The notes: a model not told the origin generated them from the sequence alone. A stretch of 64,000 nt of DNA from Thioclava sediminum (GCF_002020355.1 NZ_MPZV01000003.1:124001-188000); one strand, 5' to 3'. Numbered from the stretch's first letter, positions 1 through 8,990 are shown. Numbers and translations: made by a program.

Positions 1-1
1 C

Positions 2-586
2 GAGATGCGCCTGCAATGGTGGGTCGATGCGCTGGAGGCTCTGTCCGAGGGCCGCGAACCGCCGCATGAGATCGGCCCGGCGCTTGTCTCGGTGGCACAA
101 CCCGCGCGCCATTTGATTGCCGCGGCCGAAGCCCGTCGTGCCGATTGCTGGCCCGATCCTTTCGACGATATTTCAAGCCTTTGGGCCTATCTCGATCAGA
201 CCTCGGGCGCGCTCTACTGGGCCGCCGCCGAGGCGCTCGGCGCGCCTGAGGAAGCGGAAATCACCGTGCGCAGTTTCGGTGCAGGCGCCGGGCTCGCGGC
301 GCTCCTGCAGGCATGGTCCGATCTCGTCGCGCGGGGGCGTCCACCGCTTGTCGCACCGGACATCGCAACGCTGCATCAGCTCGCGGCGGAGGGCCAAGTG
401 CGACTCGAACCCGCCCGCAAGCTGCGTCTGGGACCGGCGAAGGCAGCACTTCTTCCGGGATGGCAGGCTCGGGCGCTCCTCGCGCGCGCGCGCGTCATAG
501 AAGACCCGCTTGCGCCGGGTGCGCTGGCGCTGTCGGAATTCCGCCGCAGATCGGGACTTTTGCGCGCCGCGCTGCTTGGCGTCTGA
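2..586 (+). CDS. squalene/phytoene synthase family protein, 5'-truncated by the window edge
   Basis: The reading frame is open to the left edge, so the first ATG at base 5 need not be the start; the visible part is about 194 residues. It opens with [12 protein letters not shown], which matches the conserved (I)RLQWW segment of trans-isoprenyl diphosphate synthases of the squalene/phytoene synthase fold, and continues all-helical and Ala/Leu rich to the stop. The Asp-rich substrate motifs would lie in the missing N-terminal part. The protein probably belongs to the short phytoene-synthase-like proteins of Rhodobacterales whose substrate is not established. It is followed by a 124-bp gap and an MCP gene with its own ribosome binding site, so a shared operon is doubtful. 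Confidence 0.6.
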   Translation, partial: EMRLQWWVDALEALSEGREPPHEIGPALVSVAQPARHLIAAAEARRADCWPDPFDDISSLWAYLDQTSGALYWAAAEALGAPEEAEITVRSFGAGAGLAALLQAWSDLVARGRPPLVAPDIATLHQLAAEGQVRLEPARKLRLGPAKAALLPGWQARALLARARVIEDPLAPGALALSEFRRRSGLLRAALLGV

Positions 587-710
587 GCCCCTTGGGGGGC
601 AGTGTGCGGGAAATTTTCGGAAATTAGAGGAATCTTCAACTCTTCGCCTGAAGGTGATCGCGATTGCCCCGATAGGTCGGGTCGCTGCCGCAGTTCGCCG
701 GAGGACGTTG

Positions 711-3700
711 ATGCGCTTTCTCGACAATCTGAAACTTGGACTGAAATTGCCGCTGATGCTGGTGGCGATTGCCATGGTCGCGCTGACCATCATGGGAATT
801 TCAGCCTATCGTACCGCCTACGGACTGTTGGAAAGCGAAGGGACGCAGCGGCTCTCGCGAACGCTGGCCGCGCGCGTCGCCCTCGCGGAGGACTGGGCGC
901 AGACACTGGCCTCCAATACCCGCACGATCGCCGCGAATCCCGACACGGCGCGGGCGCTTTACGATTTCACCAAGAGCCTCAACCGGCTCGATCCTCCCGC
1001 CATCGAAAGCCTGCGGACCGGGGCCGCAGAGGCCGGTGCGTCCGAGGGCGAGGTGAGCGGCCCGCTCCGGGACTACCGCCTGCTACTCGACCGCTATGGA
1101 CCCGCCATCGATCAAATTTTGGCCGAGAATGGCCTGAGCGATTTCTATCTTATCGATCGTGACGGTCGCATTGTATTTGCCGCGCGTGATCACAGCGCGA
1201 TTGGTCACGCGCTTGCGGATGAACCGGCGGGGCTGATCGAGGCCGCGACCGCTGCGCTGGATTGGTTGAGCGCGCCGACGGGCATGGTGGCGGCCGATAC
1301 CGTCGCCGTTTCGCCCCCGCATTTCGAGTTTGCCAAGGGTCGGTTCTTCGCAGCGCGCCCCGTGCGAAGCGGAAATGGTCTCAAGCTCGGTGCTGTGGTC
1401 TTGCGAAAGCCAATGGCCGAACTCGGGGGGATCATGGCCAACCCGCGCGGCATCGGCGCGACCGGTGAAGGTTTCCTGATTGACGAGAAAGGGAGGCTGA
1501 TGAGCGATCTGCGCTTTCCGGCCAACGCTCCAAAACCGGGGGAGGTTTTGCCCGCGGCTACCGTGAGTGCTGTAGAACAGGCGCAGGAAGAGGTGATCTC
1601 TTTGCATGGGCATCCAGCGATCGAGAGAACCCAGAAGGTCACTGTATTCGATCAGCCCTATTGGGCGGTCGTCGAGCAAGACCGTGCGGAGCTGTTCGCT
1701 CCTGCCACGTCACTTGCACGTGCAATGCTATTCAACGCCTCTTGGCTCATCCTTCTATTGGCGGCCCTTTCTGCCTGGATGGCACGATCCGTCTCCAGCC
1801 CTCTCAAGTGCCTCGAAAGATCCATTCGCAAGATCAGCGGAGGCGATTACGCGAGCGAGATCGCACAGACTCGCCGTGGCGACGAAGTCGGCGCAATCGC
1901 CACCGCGCTAAGCAACCTGCGCGACGAGCTTGATCAGTCTGAAGGGATCAAACGCGAGGCCACGCGCCAGGGCGCAGCCTATGCCAACGCCTCCGCCGCC
2001 CTGATGATCGTCGATCGCGACTTCCGTATCACCCATGTCAATCGCGCGCTCGTCGATCTGGTCGAGTCGCGGATCGACGAGTTTCTCGTTGTCAGTCCTG
2101 ACCTTGACCCCAAGAATCTTGTGGGCCGCTCGATGGATGATTTTCACGCCAATCGGGGACATGCTCGTGCGTTGCTTGGGGATCCAACTCAATTGCCCCT
2201 TCATGTCGATATCAAGGTTGGCGAGGGTCGTTTTGGCGTCGACGTCACCGAATTCGTCGATGGGCAGGGCAATCAGGCGGGGTTCGTGGTCGAGTGGCGT
2301 GACGTGACGGAGCGACGGATGAAGGATGCCCTCATCGCGGCCATCGAGCGAGGTCAGCTCTTTTGCGAGGCCAATCCTGCCGGGATGGTCGTTCGGATGA
2401 ACGCAAATCTGCAATCGCTCCTCGGCGCTCAGGCACCAGACCTCGTGGGGGCCCCTCTGAAGGACTGGCTAAGCACGGTTGATGGAAGTGATCTTTGGCC
2501 CGCGATTGCCGCCGGTGAGCCCGTCACAGCCCGCTTTTCGATAAAGGACCCACAGGGCAATACCTTTCTGCTTGACGGTTCGCTCAATCCGATCTCGGAT
2601 AAAGCAGGGCGCTTGATGAAGATCGTGCTCATGGCCAGTGACGTGACCGTCGCGGAAGCCGCGCTTGCCTCCGCACAACAGCGAAATCTCAAAATGCTCG
2701 AGGCTCAAAAGTCCGTCGTCGAGACGCTTCAACTCGGCCTTGCGGCCCTGTCGCGCGGCGACCTGAGCCTGACGCTCGACACGGAGTTCTCGGAGGAATA
2801 CGAGGCGTTGCGCAACGATTTCAACGCTGCGGCGCAAAACCTTGCGGCAGCGATCCTCTCGGTCATCGACAACGCTGCGGCGATCGACACTGAGGCCAGT
2901 GAAATCGCCTCTGCTTCTGACGACCTCAGCCGGAGAACGGAGCAACAGGCTGCGACGCTTGAAGAAACCGCAGCCGCACTAGATCAGCTCTCATCCTCTG
3001 TCACGACTTCGGCGCAAGCCGTGGCCGAAGCGGATCGGGTGGTATCAGAAGCCCGCAGCAGCGCGGAAACCTCTGGTGAAGTGGTCAAGCAGGCCATACA
3101 GGCGATGAGCGAAATCGAAACCAGCTCACAGCAGATTTCCAAGATCATCGGCGTGATCGACGAGATTGCATTCCAGACCAACCTACTTGCGCTCAACGCT
3201 GGTGTCGAAGCTGCGCGCGCCGGTGAAGCGGGTCGCGGTTTCGCCGTTGTCGCTTCAGAAGTACGCGCCCTCGCGCAACGGTCTTCCGAAGCCGCACGCG
3301 AAATCGACACCCTGATCACCGCGTCGAGCGAACAGGTGACCCGAGGCGTGGGCCTCGTCGGCGAAACCGGCCGTGCGCTCACGGAAATTCTTAACGCTGT
3401 CGTCGATATTTCGGCACGTGTCTCTGAAATAGCGGGCGGTGCCCATGAGCAGGCAGAGGGGCTGAAAGAGATAAATACCGCGGTGAATCAGCTGGACCAG
3501 GTGACGCAACAAAACGCAGCAATGTTCGAAGAAACGACCGCCGCCAGTCACGCGCTGATGACAAATGCGACATCCCTGCGCGACATCACTGCCCAGTTCA
3601 AAGTCAGTATGCGGGCGACGTCGAACGAAGGCGAGAGCACTCTGTCGGCGCAAAATCAACATGGGGTTCAGGCAAGCGAAGGAGGCCGTGAACTTCCGCA

Positions 3701-3764
3701 AGCGGTGGGCGAAACCGCTCCGCGCGGTACCACCTTTTCAGCTGAAGACTGGGAAGAGTTTTGA
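711..3764 (+). CDS. methyl-accepting chemotaxis protein with HAMP and PAS domains
   Basis: This is a 1017-residue transmembrane chemoreceptor. I chose ATG 711 ([10 protein letters not shown]) over upstream in-frame codons because GGAGGA sits 6 bases before it and a membrane helix follows at once (about residues 13-35). A large periplasmic sensor region (about 40-335) is followed by a second helix (about 338-358), HAMP, one clear PAS domain (about 421-535), a second PAS-like segment, and the MCP signalling coiled coil whose hairpin tip [20 protein letters not shown] starts near residue 817. The last five residues, DWEEF, match the C-terminal pentapeptide (NWETF in E. coli) that tethers CheR/CheB. 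cheB and cheD follow directly, so receptor and its adaptation enzymes are co-transcribed. Confidence 0.93.
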   Translation: MRFLDNLKLGLKLPLMLVAIAMVALTIMGISAYRTAYGLLESEGTQRLSRTLAARVALAEDWAQTLASNTRTIAANPDTARALYDFTKSLNRLDPPAIESLRTGAAEAGASEGEVSGPLRDYRLLLDRYGPAIDQILAENGLSDFYLIDRDGRIVFAARDHSAIGHALADEPAGLIEAATAALDWLSAPTGMVAADTVAVSPPHFEFAKGRFFAARPVRSGNGLKLGAVVLRKPMAELGGIMANPRGIGATGEGFLIDEKGRLMSDLRFPANAPKPGEVLPAATVSAVEQAQEEVISLHGHPAIERTQKVTVFDQPYWAVVEQDRAELFAPATSLARAMLFNASWLILLLAALSAWMARSVSSPLKCLERSIRKISGGDYASEIAQTRRGDEVGAIATALSNLRDELDQSEGIKREATRQGAAYANASAALMIVDRDFRITHVNRALVDLVESRIDEFLVVSPDLDPKNLVGRSMDDFHANRGHARALLGDPTQLPLHVDIKVGEGRFGVDVTEFVDGQGNQAGFVVEWRDVTERRMKDALIAAIERGQLFCEANPAGMVVRMNANLQSLLGAQAPDLVGAPLKDWLSTVDGSDLWPAIAAGEPVTARFSIKDPQGNTFLLDGSLNPISDKAGRLMKIVLMASDVTVAEAALASAQQRNLKMLEAQKSVVETLQLGLAALSRGDLSLTLDTEFSEEYEALRNDFNAAAQNLAAAILSVIDNAAAIDTEASEIASASDDLSRRTEQQAATLEETAAALDQLSSSVTTSAQAVAEADRVVSEARSSAETSGEVVKQAIQAMSEIETSSQQISKIIGVIDEIAFQTNLLALNAGVEAARAGEAGRGFAVVASEVRALAQRSSEAAREIDTLITASSEQVTRGVGLVGETGRALTEILNAVVDISARVSEIAGGAHEQAEGLKEINTAVNQLDQVTQQNAAMFEETTAASHALMTNATSLRDITAQFKVSMRATSNEGESTLSAQNQHGVQASEGGRELPQAVGETAPRGTTFSAEDWEEF

Positions 3765-3784
3765 ATTCGCACGAAGGACACGCG

Positions 3785-4849
3785 ATGCCAAACGAATTGC
3801 CGCTCGCCAAGAAAGTTCTCATCGTCGATGACTCGGCTACGATGCGTCAACTTATTCGAGCGCGTCTGGCAAACGACGCGCGCCTAGTCGTCGTCGGCGA
3901 AGCGGCGGACGCGTTTGAGGCGCGTGAAAAAATTAAAGCGCTTTCGCCGGATGTGATCACGCTCGATGTCGAGATGCCGAGGATGAACGGCCTCGATTTT
4001 CTTGAACGCCTCATGCGTTTGAGACCGATGCCCGTGGTCATGGTGTCGATGGAAACCCATAGCGGATCGCGCGCCGCAATCGAAGCGCTCGCCCTCGGTG
4101 CGATCGATTGCGTGGGAAAGCCGCGGTCTGGTCACCTCGAAAAGAGTTTTAAGACGCTTCCAGATATTCTTCTTGCGGCAGCAAACGCTCGACTGCCTCA
4201 GAGTGGGGTCGAGCGAGCTGCGGTGAGGCCCGCACGAAACTTTCACTGGGCCGGTCAAATCGTGCTGATCGGGTCCTCGACCGGCGGCGTTGACGCCCTC
4301 GAGACGATCTTGGAGGGATTTCCTGAAAATTGCCCGCCCACGCTCATAGCGCAGCACATGCCAGAGAGCTTCCTCGCGAGCTTCGCCGAACGGCTTGATC
4401 GTATCATCGCGCCAAGTGTGCGGCTTGGCCAAACGGGCCTCCCTCTCGCACAAGGGCAAGTCTATCTTGCGCCTGGTGGCCCGACGCATCTCACGGTTCA
4501 AAATGACAGAACACCTTACCTGTCATTGCTTGAAAGCGAGAAGCGAAACGGACATCGACCGTCGGTGGATATTCTGTTCGAATCCGCACTGGATATGGCT
4601 ACGAATGCCGTCGTCGTTTTACTCACCGGTATGGGCCGAGATGGCGCAGAGGGGATGATGCTCTTGCGCCGAGCCGGAGCACATTGTTTTGCCCAAGACA
4701 AGGAGACGTCGACTGTTTTTGGAATGCCGAGGGCGGCGCTCGAAATTGGCGCGGCGTCCTATTCGGTGGCCCTTGAAAAAATCGCCCCAGAAATTCTCAG
4801 GAGATGTGCTCAGAGCCCGGCAAAGGTCAGGAAAGTAGGTGAAACATGA
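3785..4849 (+). CDS. cheB: CheB chemoreceptor methylesterase/glutaminase
   Basis: A 354-residue two-domain enzyme that removes methyl groups from receptor glutamates when phosphorylated by CheA. The N-terminal receiver domain has the DD pair at 15-16 and the phospho-acceptor Asp61 in LDVEMPRMNG; the C-terminal methylesterase has the Ser-His-Asp triad in IGSSTGG (Ser165), AQHMPESF and LLTGMGRDGAEGM. ATG 3785 is preferred: AAGGA lies 9 bases upstream, while the longer frame would need a TTG overlapping the MCP stop. The gene overlaps cheD by ATGA, pointing to translational coupling. It sits between a receptor and cheD, apart from the cheA operon on the other strand. Confidence 0.95.
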   Translation: MPNELPLAKKVLIVDDSATMRQLIRARLANDARLVVVGEAADAFEAREKIKALSPDVITLDVEMPRMNGLDFLERLMRLRPMPVVMVSMETHSGSRAAIEALALGAIDCVGKPRSGHLEKSFKTLPDILLAAANARLPQSGVERAAVRPARNFHWAGQIVLIGSSTGGVDALETILEGFPENCPPTLIAQHMPESFLASFAERLDRIIAPSVRLGQTGLPLAQGQVYLAPGGPTHLTVQNDRTPYLSLLESEKRNGHRPSVDILFESALDMATNAVVVLLTGMGRDGAEGMMLLRRAGAHCFAQDKETSTVFGMPRAALEIGAASYSVALEKIAPEILRRCAQSPAKVRKVGET

Positions 4850-5367
4850 ATGCAGTTTCCACAGACAGACCGATCCATATATCGCAAGGCGAGTTTCTCG
4901 TCGCCGGCACGGGCGCGCAATCTATTACAACGATCCTCGGCTCTTGTGTCGCCTGTTGTCTCTACGATGAAAATGCGCAGGTCGGTGGTATGAACCACTT
5001 TCTATTGCCGAATACGACTGGTTCAACCTTTCAAGCGGCAAGCTTCGGCGTGAATGCGATGGAGCTTTTGATCAATGAACTTATTAAACACGGGGCGCAG
5101 CGCAGTGAGCTACGTGCGAAGCTATTTGGTGGTGCGCGCATGGTCAACGGCCTCTCGGACATCGGCTTTAAGAATAGCGAGTTCTCAATCGCGTTCCTCG
5201 CTAAGGAGCGTATCACATGTGTCAGCCAGAGTTTGGGCGGTTCTCAAGCACGTAGGGTAGAGTTCTGGCCCGATACTGGCCGCGCGCGCCAGAAAATGCT
5301 TGGTAATGCAGGAGTCTTTGAGCGCGATGTCACGCCCGCGCCGGCTCGCGAAATCGAACTTTTCTGA
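4846..5367 (+). CDS. cheD: CheD chemoreceptor glutamine deamidase
   Basis: A 173-residue CheD protein that converts receptor glutamines to glutamates and thereby tunes adaptation. The catalytic Cys34 lies in the conserved LGSCVACCLYD block and the catalytic His51 in GGMNHFLLP; the C-terminal region with GGARM and VARVE-like strands is also as expected. Its start codon overlaps the cheB stop (ATGA), so the two are coupled. The stop codon is only 29 bp from the left end of an IS3-family element, which separates cheD from the convergent che operon and has not damaged either reading frame. Confidence 0.95.
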   Translation: MNAVSTDRPIHISQGEFLVAGTGAQSITTILGSCVACCLYDENAQVGGMNHFLLPNTTGSTFQAASFGVNAMELLINELIKHGAQRSELRAKLFGGARMVNGLSDIGFKNSEFSIAFLAKERITCVSQSLGGSQARRVEFWPDTGRARQKMLGNAGVFERDVTPAPAREIELF

Positions 5368-5745
5368 CGTGTTAGATGGCAGAAATACATGTCAAATGAA
5401 TGCCCCCGCGTTTCTTAGACGCCTTCGTGTTTCAGTTTCTGCTGCCGCTAAAAGTCGACGGGCGACAGCATTCCGTTCCGGGCGTGCGTGCGCTTTGGAT
5501 TGTAGAACATCTCGATGTAGTCGAACACATCCTGCCTGGCTTCTTCGCGTGTTCGGTAGGTCCGTCGTCTGATCCGCTCACGCTTCAGCAGGTTAAAGAA
5601 GCTCTCAGCTTCCGCGTTATCATGGCAGTTCCCACGGCGGCTCATCGAGTGCTCCAGGTTGTGGGCTCGTAGGAACGCCGCCCAGTTCATGCTGGTGAAT
5701 TGGCTGCCCTGGTCCGAGTGGATCAGCTGACCTGCCACGGGTCTT

Positions 5746-6138
5746 TCATCCAGCAGCGACCGGAGTCCGGTTGCTATTTACGCCGATCAGCGTAGGTTGA
5801 GTAATCGCCCGACGCGCGGGGTTATCATCTCGCGTAGCGGGGCCGGCGATTGCGGAGGACACTACTCGCGCGTAGCCAGCCGGGGTCTCGTAATCCAAGG
5901 CGGAATGTGGACGCTCGGTGTTGAAGTCGGCAGCCCAAACGGCGATCACGACGCGCGCATGAGCCAAGTTACGGAACATGGTTTCGTTGAGCAGCTCATC
6001 GCGCATCCGGCCGTTGGAACTCTCCACGAAGCCGTGTCTCGCATCGGCTTGCCCGGCGCGATGTAGTGCCATTCGATCCGGTGCTCGGCACACCACCGCA
6101 GGATGGCGTTGGAGGTCAGTTCCGTGCCCCTCGCCATT
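5746..6138 (-). pseudogene. orfB remnant of the nested IS3-family element
   Basis: Only the C-terminal third of the transposase is left: GTELTSNAILRWCAEHRIEW then HYIAPGKPMR, a frameshift near 6050, and HGFVESSNGRMRDELLNETM to NTERPHSALDYETPAGYARV. This block carries the third acidic residue of the DDE triad (Glu in FVESSNG). The first two catalytic Asp residues lie in the deleted part, so no active transposase can be made. Confidence 0.75.
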
Positions 6139-6169
6139 GTCTCTCGGACCAATGGCATGACATGGCTCA
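6130..6169. repeat. 40-bp palindromic insert, copy in the nested IS
   Basis: Begins CTCGCCATTGTC and ends ATGGCTCA. It is nearly identical to 7039-7077 (one single-base indel and a few changes before the ATGGCTCA end). It lies immediately downstream, in the coding sense, of the A-run at the orfA/orfB junction and stands where about 500 bp of orfB are missing. Confidence 0.8.
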
Positions 6170-6172
6170 TCG

Positions 6173-6394
6173 TCACCACTTTTTTGAAACCAGTTCCTTC
6201 ATCGGCGCCAAGTCCGGCATCTGCCCGGCCAGCAGCTTCTTCAGCTTCGTGTTCTCGTCTTCGAGCGTCTTCAGCCGCTTTGCCTCCGGCACCGTCATGC
6301 CGTGCTTGCGGCACAGGTCCGCGCACTTCACGCCTGCCTCGTGTTCGGCCAGGATGCCGATGATCTGCTCGTCCGTGAATCTCATTCGCTTCAT
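6173..6394 (-). pseudogene. orfA remnant of the nested IS3-family element
   Basis: MKRMRFTDEQIIGILAEHEA is followed by GVKCADLCRKHGMTVPEAKR and LKTLEDENTKLKKLLAG, the OrfA of the IS407/IS476 type. Relative to family members about 15-20 residues between RKHGM and PEAKRLKTL (the YKWKAK region of the helix-turn-helix) are missing while the frame is kept. The gene ends KKW at the slippery A6 run. Confidence 0.75.
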
Positions 6395-6580
6395 TGTCCA
6401 TCCTCAAGTTGGGTCGGTCTCCAATCGATGGTGGAGGAAAAATCCCGTGGCTGGTCACAAAACCTTTGCGCGGGGTTTCCTCCGGCATGGCGCCATGAGT
6501 AACGCTTGCAGGACAACGTCTTTCGTCTGTCGGCTCTGCATTGCCCAGCCGACGACACGATGCGAGATAGACGAGGATGA

Positions 6581-6605
6581 GAAAACGATCCGGGGGATCG
6601 TTTTC
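6581..6605. repeat. palindrome in the outer IS orfB
   Basis: GAAAACGATC (6581-6590), centre CGGGG, GATCGTTTTC (6596-6605): a perfect 10-bp inverted repeat. It lies in about 40-45 extra bases that interrupt the transposase reading AVVID / SHRVVGWAMQ, so it is an insertion relative to functional family members and unrelated in sequence to the 40-bp insert. Confidence 0.75.
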
Positions 6606-7016
6606 CTGACGACCATCAATGACCACGGCGAGATAGGCGAAACCTTCCTGTTTGCGGATAGGAAATCTCGGTCACCCAGGCCTTATCCGGTGTCGCCACG
6701 CTGAACTGTCGGTCTAGAGTGTTGTCGATCTGCGCCTTGATGCCCGCCAGCCTGGCCAAAAGGGCGACCCGGTTCAGGAAGATGCTTTCGCCCTGCTCGA
6801 GAAGGTCGTCATGTAGATTGCGGTGACCACAGACCTTGCCGTTTTCCACCCACGCCTCCTTCAGCAGCGCAATCTGCCGCTCGTCTTCTCGAGCTCGCTT
6901 GCTCAGTGGGGCCTTCAGCCACGCGTAGAAGCCCATCGGCTGGATACGTAAGCAACGCCACATCGCCCGAATAGAGAACTGCCCGCGATGCTCGGCCACG
7001 AACGCGTATCTCACTT

Positions 7017-7338
7017 GGCATCCCTGGCGAAATAGGCGCTCGCCATTGTCCTCGGACCAATGGCGGACAATGGCTCACAATTTTTTTTATGTCCCGCTCC
7101 TCCGTCACTCTCAGGAGGTCACGCTTGAGCCGACGGATCTCGGCATCCTTCTCCGCGTCGCCAGTCGAGGCTTTCGAGAACTTCTTCTTTCAGAAGTCGA
7201 GGGAGTATTGGCTCACGCCCAAGCGCTCGGCTACCTCCCTGAACGGGTAAATCCTCTCCGAGAGCTGCGCGACGGCATCTCGCTTGAAATCGTCGCTGAA
7301 CGTGGGTCGCCGCTCATCATGGCCTCCTTGCCTCAAAA
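7017..7338 (-). pseudogene. orfA of the outer IS3-family element, broken
   Basis: Read on the minus strand this gives the typical IS3-group OrfA: RRPTFSDDFKRDAVAQL, REVAERLGVSQ (helix-turn-helix) and KDAEIRRLKRDLLRVTEERD (leucine zipper). It cannot make protein. No start codon is in frame with this reading, a TGA replaces the tryptophan codon before KKKFSKAS, and a 39-bp palindromic insert (7039-7077) interrupts the end of the gene at the A-run where orfA-orfB frameshifting would normally occur. Confidence 0.8.
7039..7077. repeat. 39-bp palindromic insert, copy in the outer IS
   Basis: Begins CTCGCCATTGTCC and ends GGACAATGGCTCA. The 10-bp arms GCCATTGTCC (7042-7051) and GGACAATGGC (7065-7074) are perfect inverted repeats around a 13-base centre. 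It interrupts the end of orfA next to the T8/A8 run at 7081-7088. A second copy is in the nested element at 6130-6169. Confidence 0.8.
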
Positions 7339-7377
7339 TTAGCAAAGAAGGCGTCCACGATACACGGGGCTATTCAA

Positions 7378-7740
7378 TCAAAGCCAACTGACGTCACCTT
7401 CTGAGGCGCGCGTTTCAATTTCTGTAAAGTGCTGCGGATCGAGTGCATCAGCGAGATCTTGAAGTCGAAGCGAGGCGAAAATTGGGTCCGCATCACAGGC
7501 TAAGTCGGGTGAAATCTGTTCAGCTAGTGTGCTGACGAACACCCCGAGATCTTCGAGCGATTGGCTGATGCGATCAATGCTCTGTAACTCGCGAATGATC
7601 TGCGGAGCAAGGCTGCTGTCGATCCCGCTCGCCGAAAGGGCACGCTGGAGGGAAATCGACATGCGAGCGAGCGCTTCCAATTCACGCCCGACGCGCGCAG
7701 TTAGATCAGCAAGCGGAACTCGGCGTGCCTGCTGTTGCAT
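7378..7740 (-). CDS. CheT/CheZ-like small chemotaxis protein (candidate CheY-P phosphatase)
   Basis: A 120-residue, mostly helical, soluble protein ending the che operon; its start overlaps the cheY stop by one base (TAATG). I see no domain with certainty, but IIRELQSIDRISQSLEDLG holds a DxxxQ motif (Asp56, Gln60) in an amphipathic helix. CheZ-type phosphatases use a D/ExxxQ motif on a long helix to dephosphorylate CheY-P, and the Sinorhizobium meliloti CheT protein, encoded by the last gene of its che operon, is described as having the same motif. Position, size and motif all fit a CheT-like role, but this is inference. The IS element begins one to three bases beyond its stop codon. Confidence 0.6.
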   Translation of the reverse strand: MQQQARRVPLADLTARVGRELEALARMSISLQRALSASGIDSSLAPQIIRELQSIDRISQSLEDLGVFVSTLAEQISPDLACDADPIFASLRLQDLADALDPQHFTEIETRASEGDVSWL

Positions 7741-8126
7741 TACAAACGTCCTACAACGGCTTCAATACAAGCTTTTAGTTCGGGCGGAGTGAATGGTTTC
7801 TTGATGAAGTTATTCATCCCGAACCGTCGACCCGTATCGATGACTTCACGATCGGCCCGCCCGGTGATCAGGATGAAGCCTAACCCCTTTGTGCGAGCAT
7901 CCTTCCGCATCGCCTGAAGGAATTGCAATCCGTCCATACCCGGCATGTTATAGTCAGAAATCACAAGATGGACAGGCTTGGCTTCGAGGATCTGGAGCGC
8001 GCTTTTGCCGTCGGTTGCGTATCCGACCTGCTGGATTCCCATCGCGTCAAGCGCCTGCATGATGAGCCCGCGGCTTGTCGACATGTCATCGACCACGAGG
8101 ATGCGTAATTGGTCTCGTAATGCCAT
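7740..8126 (-). CDS. cheY: CheY-type response regulator
   Basis: A 128-residue single-domain receiver. The acidic pair is Asp13-Asp14 (ILVVDD), the phospho-acceptor Asp58 (VISDYNMPGMDG), the switch Thr lies in FILITGRAD and the conserved Lys in FIKKPF. It is the second of two cheY genes in the operon, between cheR (24 bp upstream) and the CheT-like gene (1-bp overlap). Next to a possible CheY-P phosphatase it is the better candidate for the motor-binding or phosphate-sink CheY, but the sequence alone does not decide which of the two binds FliM. Confidence 0.92.
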   Translation of the reverse strand: MALRDQLRILVVDDMSTSRGLIMQALDAMGIQQVGYATDGKSALQILEAKPVHLVISDYNMPGMDGLQFLQAMRKDARTKGLGFILITGRADREVIDTGRRFGMNNFIKKPFTPPELKACIEAVVGRL

Positions 8127-8150
8127 AAAATGCGATCCTGTCCAGTTAGG

Positions 8151-8990
8151 TTAAGTCAGTCTATAAGAGGTGACGCCAGCTGTTCTGAGTTTAGACTGAT
8201 CGCCATCTGTCACCCTTTCCGAATGGCCAACAAACAAGTATCCGCCTGGCGCTAGCTGTTCCTCAAACCGTTTCCAAAGACTGACTTGTGCCTCGGGCGC
8301 GAAATAGATGACGACGTTGCGGCAGAAGATCACGTCAAATTTTCCGCGCATCGGCCAAGGATCGTGAAGATTGAGTTCGCGAAACTTCACGATATCGCGG
8401 AGCTCTGAGATGATCTGAAAGTCTTCACCCTCTGGTCGGAAATATTTCTTTCGCAAAGTCTCGGGCACAGCTGCAACTGCGGTCGCGGGATAGAAACCCT
8501 TCGACCCTGCTGCGATCATAAGAGGGTCGATGTCGGTTGCGAGTATCCGAAGGTCTAGCTTCGCAAAATCAGGCGCGCATTCGGCAATCGTCATGGCTAT
8601 CGAATAGGCTTCTTGTCCGTTCGACGATCCCGCAGACCAGAGCCGAACGCGACCACCATTCCTTGCAGTTTCCAAGAGGGTGGGAAGAACGATACGGCGC
8701 AAGGATTCGAAATGATGGTTCTCGCGGAAGAAATGGGTCACGTTTGTGGTGAGTGCGGACACCATTTGTCGACGCTCTTCGCGACCAGATTCGGAGGTCA
8801 CGAGAGCGATATAGTCTTTGTATTGCGCGAGCCCCAAGGTCCGAAGTCTCTTTGCAAGACGGCTTTGCACCATCGAAGATTTGCCGGGCGCAAGCACAAT
8901 GCCCGTCGTCTCGTGCAGGAGCTGAGCGATAGCTCTGAATTCGGACTCGGTCGGTGCGACCTGCCCCAATGTGGACAGGGGCACGTTCAT
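8151..8990 (-). CDS. cheR: CheR chemoreceptor methyltransferase
   Basis: A 279-residue SAM-dependent methyltransferase that methylates receptor glutamates, opposing CheB. The N-terminal helical domain (to about residue 80) is followed by TTNVTHFFRENHHF, the SAM-binding LWSAGSSNGQEAYSIAM, LRILATDIDPLMI, and FDVIFCRNVVIYF, all in family order. The start overlaps the cheW stop by four bases (ATGA), consistent with coupled translation in the order cheW-cheR. The MCP at 711-3764 ends in a DWEEF tail, a plausible docking site for this enzyme's beta-subdomain. Confidence 0.95.
   Translation of the reverse strand: MNVPLSTLGQVAPTESEFRAIAQLLHETTGIVLAPGKSSMVQSRLAKRLRTLGLAQYKDYIALVTSESGREERRQMVSALTTNVTHFFRENHHFESLRRIVLPTLLETARNGGRVRLWSAGSSNGQEAYSIAMTIAECAPDFAKLDLRILATDIDPLMIAAGSKGFYPATAVAAVPETLRKKYFRPEGEDFQIISELRDIVKFRELNLHDPWPMRGKFDVIFCRNVVIYFAPEAQVSLWKRFEEQLAPGGYLFVGHSERVTDGDQSKLRTAGVTSYRLT

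Larger units (their letters stand above)
5728..6457 (-). mobile_element. internally deleted IS3-family element nested in the outer IS
   Basis: The ends are matching inverted repeats: TGACCTGCCACGGGTC at 5728 and, from the other side, TGACCAGCCACGGGAT ending at 6457. At about 730 bp it is far shorter than the 1.2-1.3 kb usual for this group (IS407/IS476-like by its MKRMRFTDEQIIGIL OrfA). Most of orfB between the orfA stop and the GTELTSNAILRW segment is missing and a 40-bp sequence at 6130-6169 takes its place. I could not define a clean target duplication; only CA is shared at the two junctions. Confidence 0.8.
5448..7014 (-). pseudogene. orfB transposase of the outer IS3-family element, interrupted
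   Basis: Two blocks on the minus strand form one DDE transposase. The first (7014 to about 6458) runs from RYAFVAEHRGQFSIRAMWRCL through DNTLDRQFSVATPDKAWVTEISY, then, after a frameshift, RVVGWAMQSRQTKDVVLQALLMA. The second (5727 to 5448) resumes with IHSDQGSQFTSMNWAAFLRAHN and ends with YNPKRTHARNGMLSPVDF. The junction KVL / IHSDQGSQF joins exactly across the inner IS. Relative to relatives about 17 residues are missing between KAQI and DNTLD, and a 40-45 bp palindromic insert at 6575-6615 shifts the frame. Confidence 0.85.
5397..7376 (-). mobile_element. degraded IS3-family element (outer element)
   Basis: Imperfect terminal inverted repeats mark the ends: TGAATGCCCCCGCGTTTC at 5397 and, on the other strand, TGAATAGCCCCGTGTATC reading in from 7376, both continuing to GACGCCTTC. 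TCAAA directly precedes the left end, and TCAAA occurs again one base beyond the right end, so a 4-5 bp target duplication is likely. The transposase genes read on the minus strand. The element is dead: orfA has a stop codon, orfB has a 17-codon deletion, a 40-45 bp insertion, and a second IS inserted at 5728-6457. The right-hand target copy includes the stop codon of the chemotaxis gene at 7378, so insertion fell exactly at that gene's end. Confidence 0.85.
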
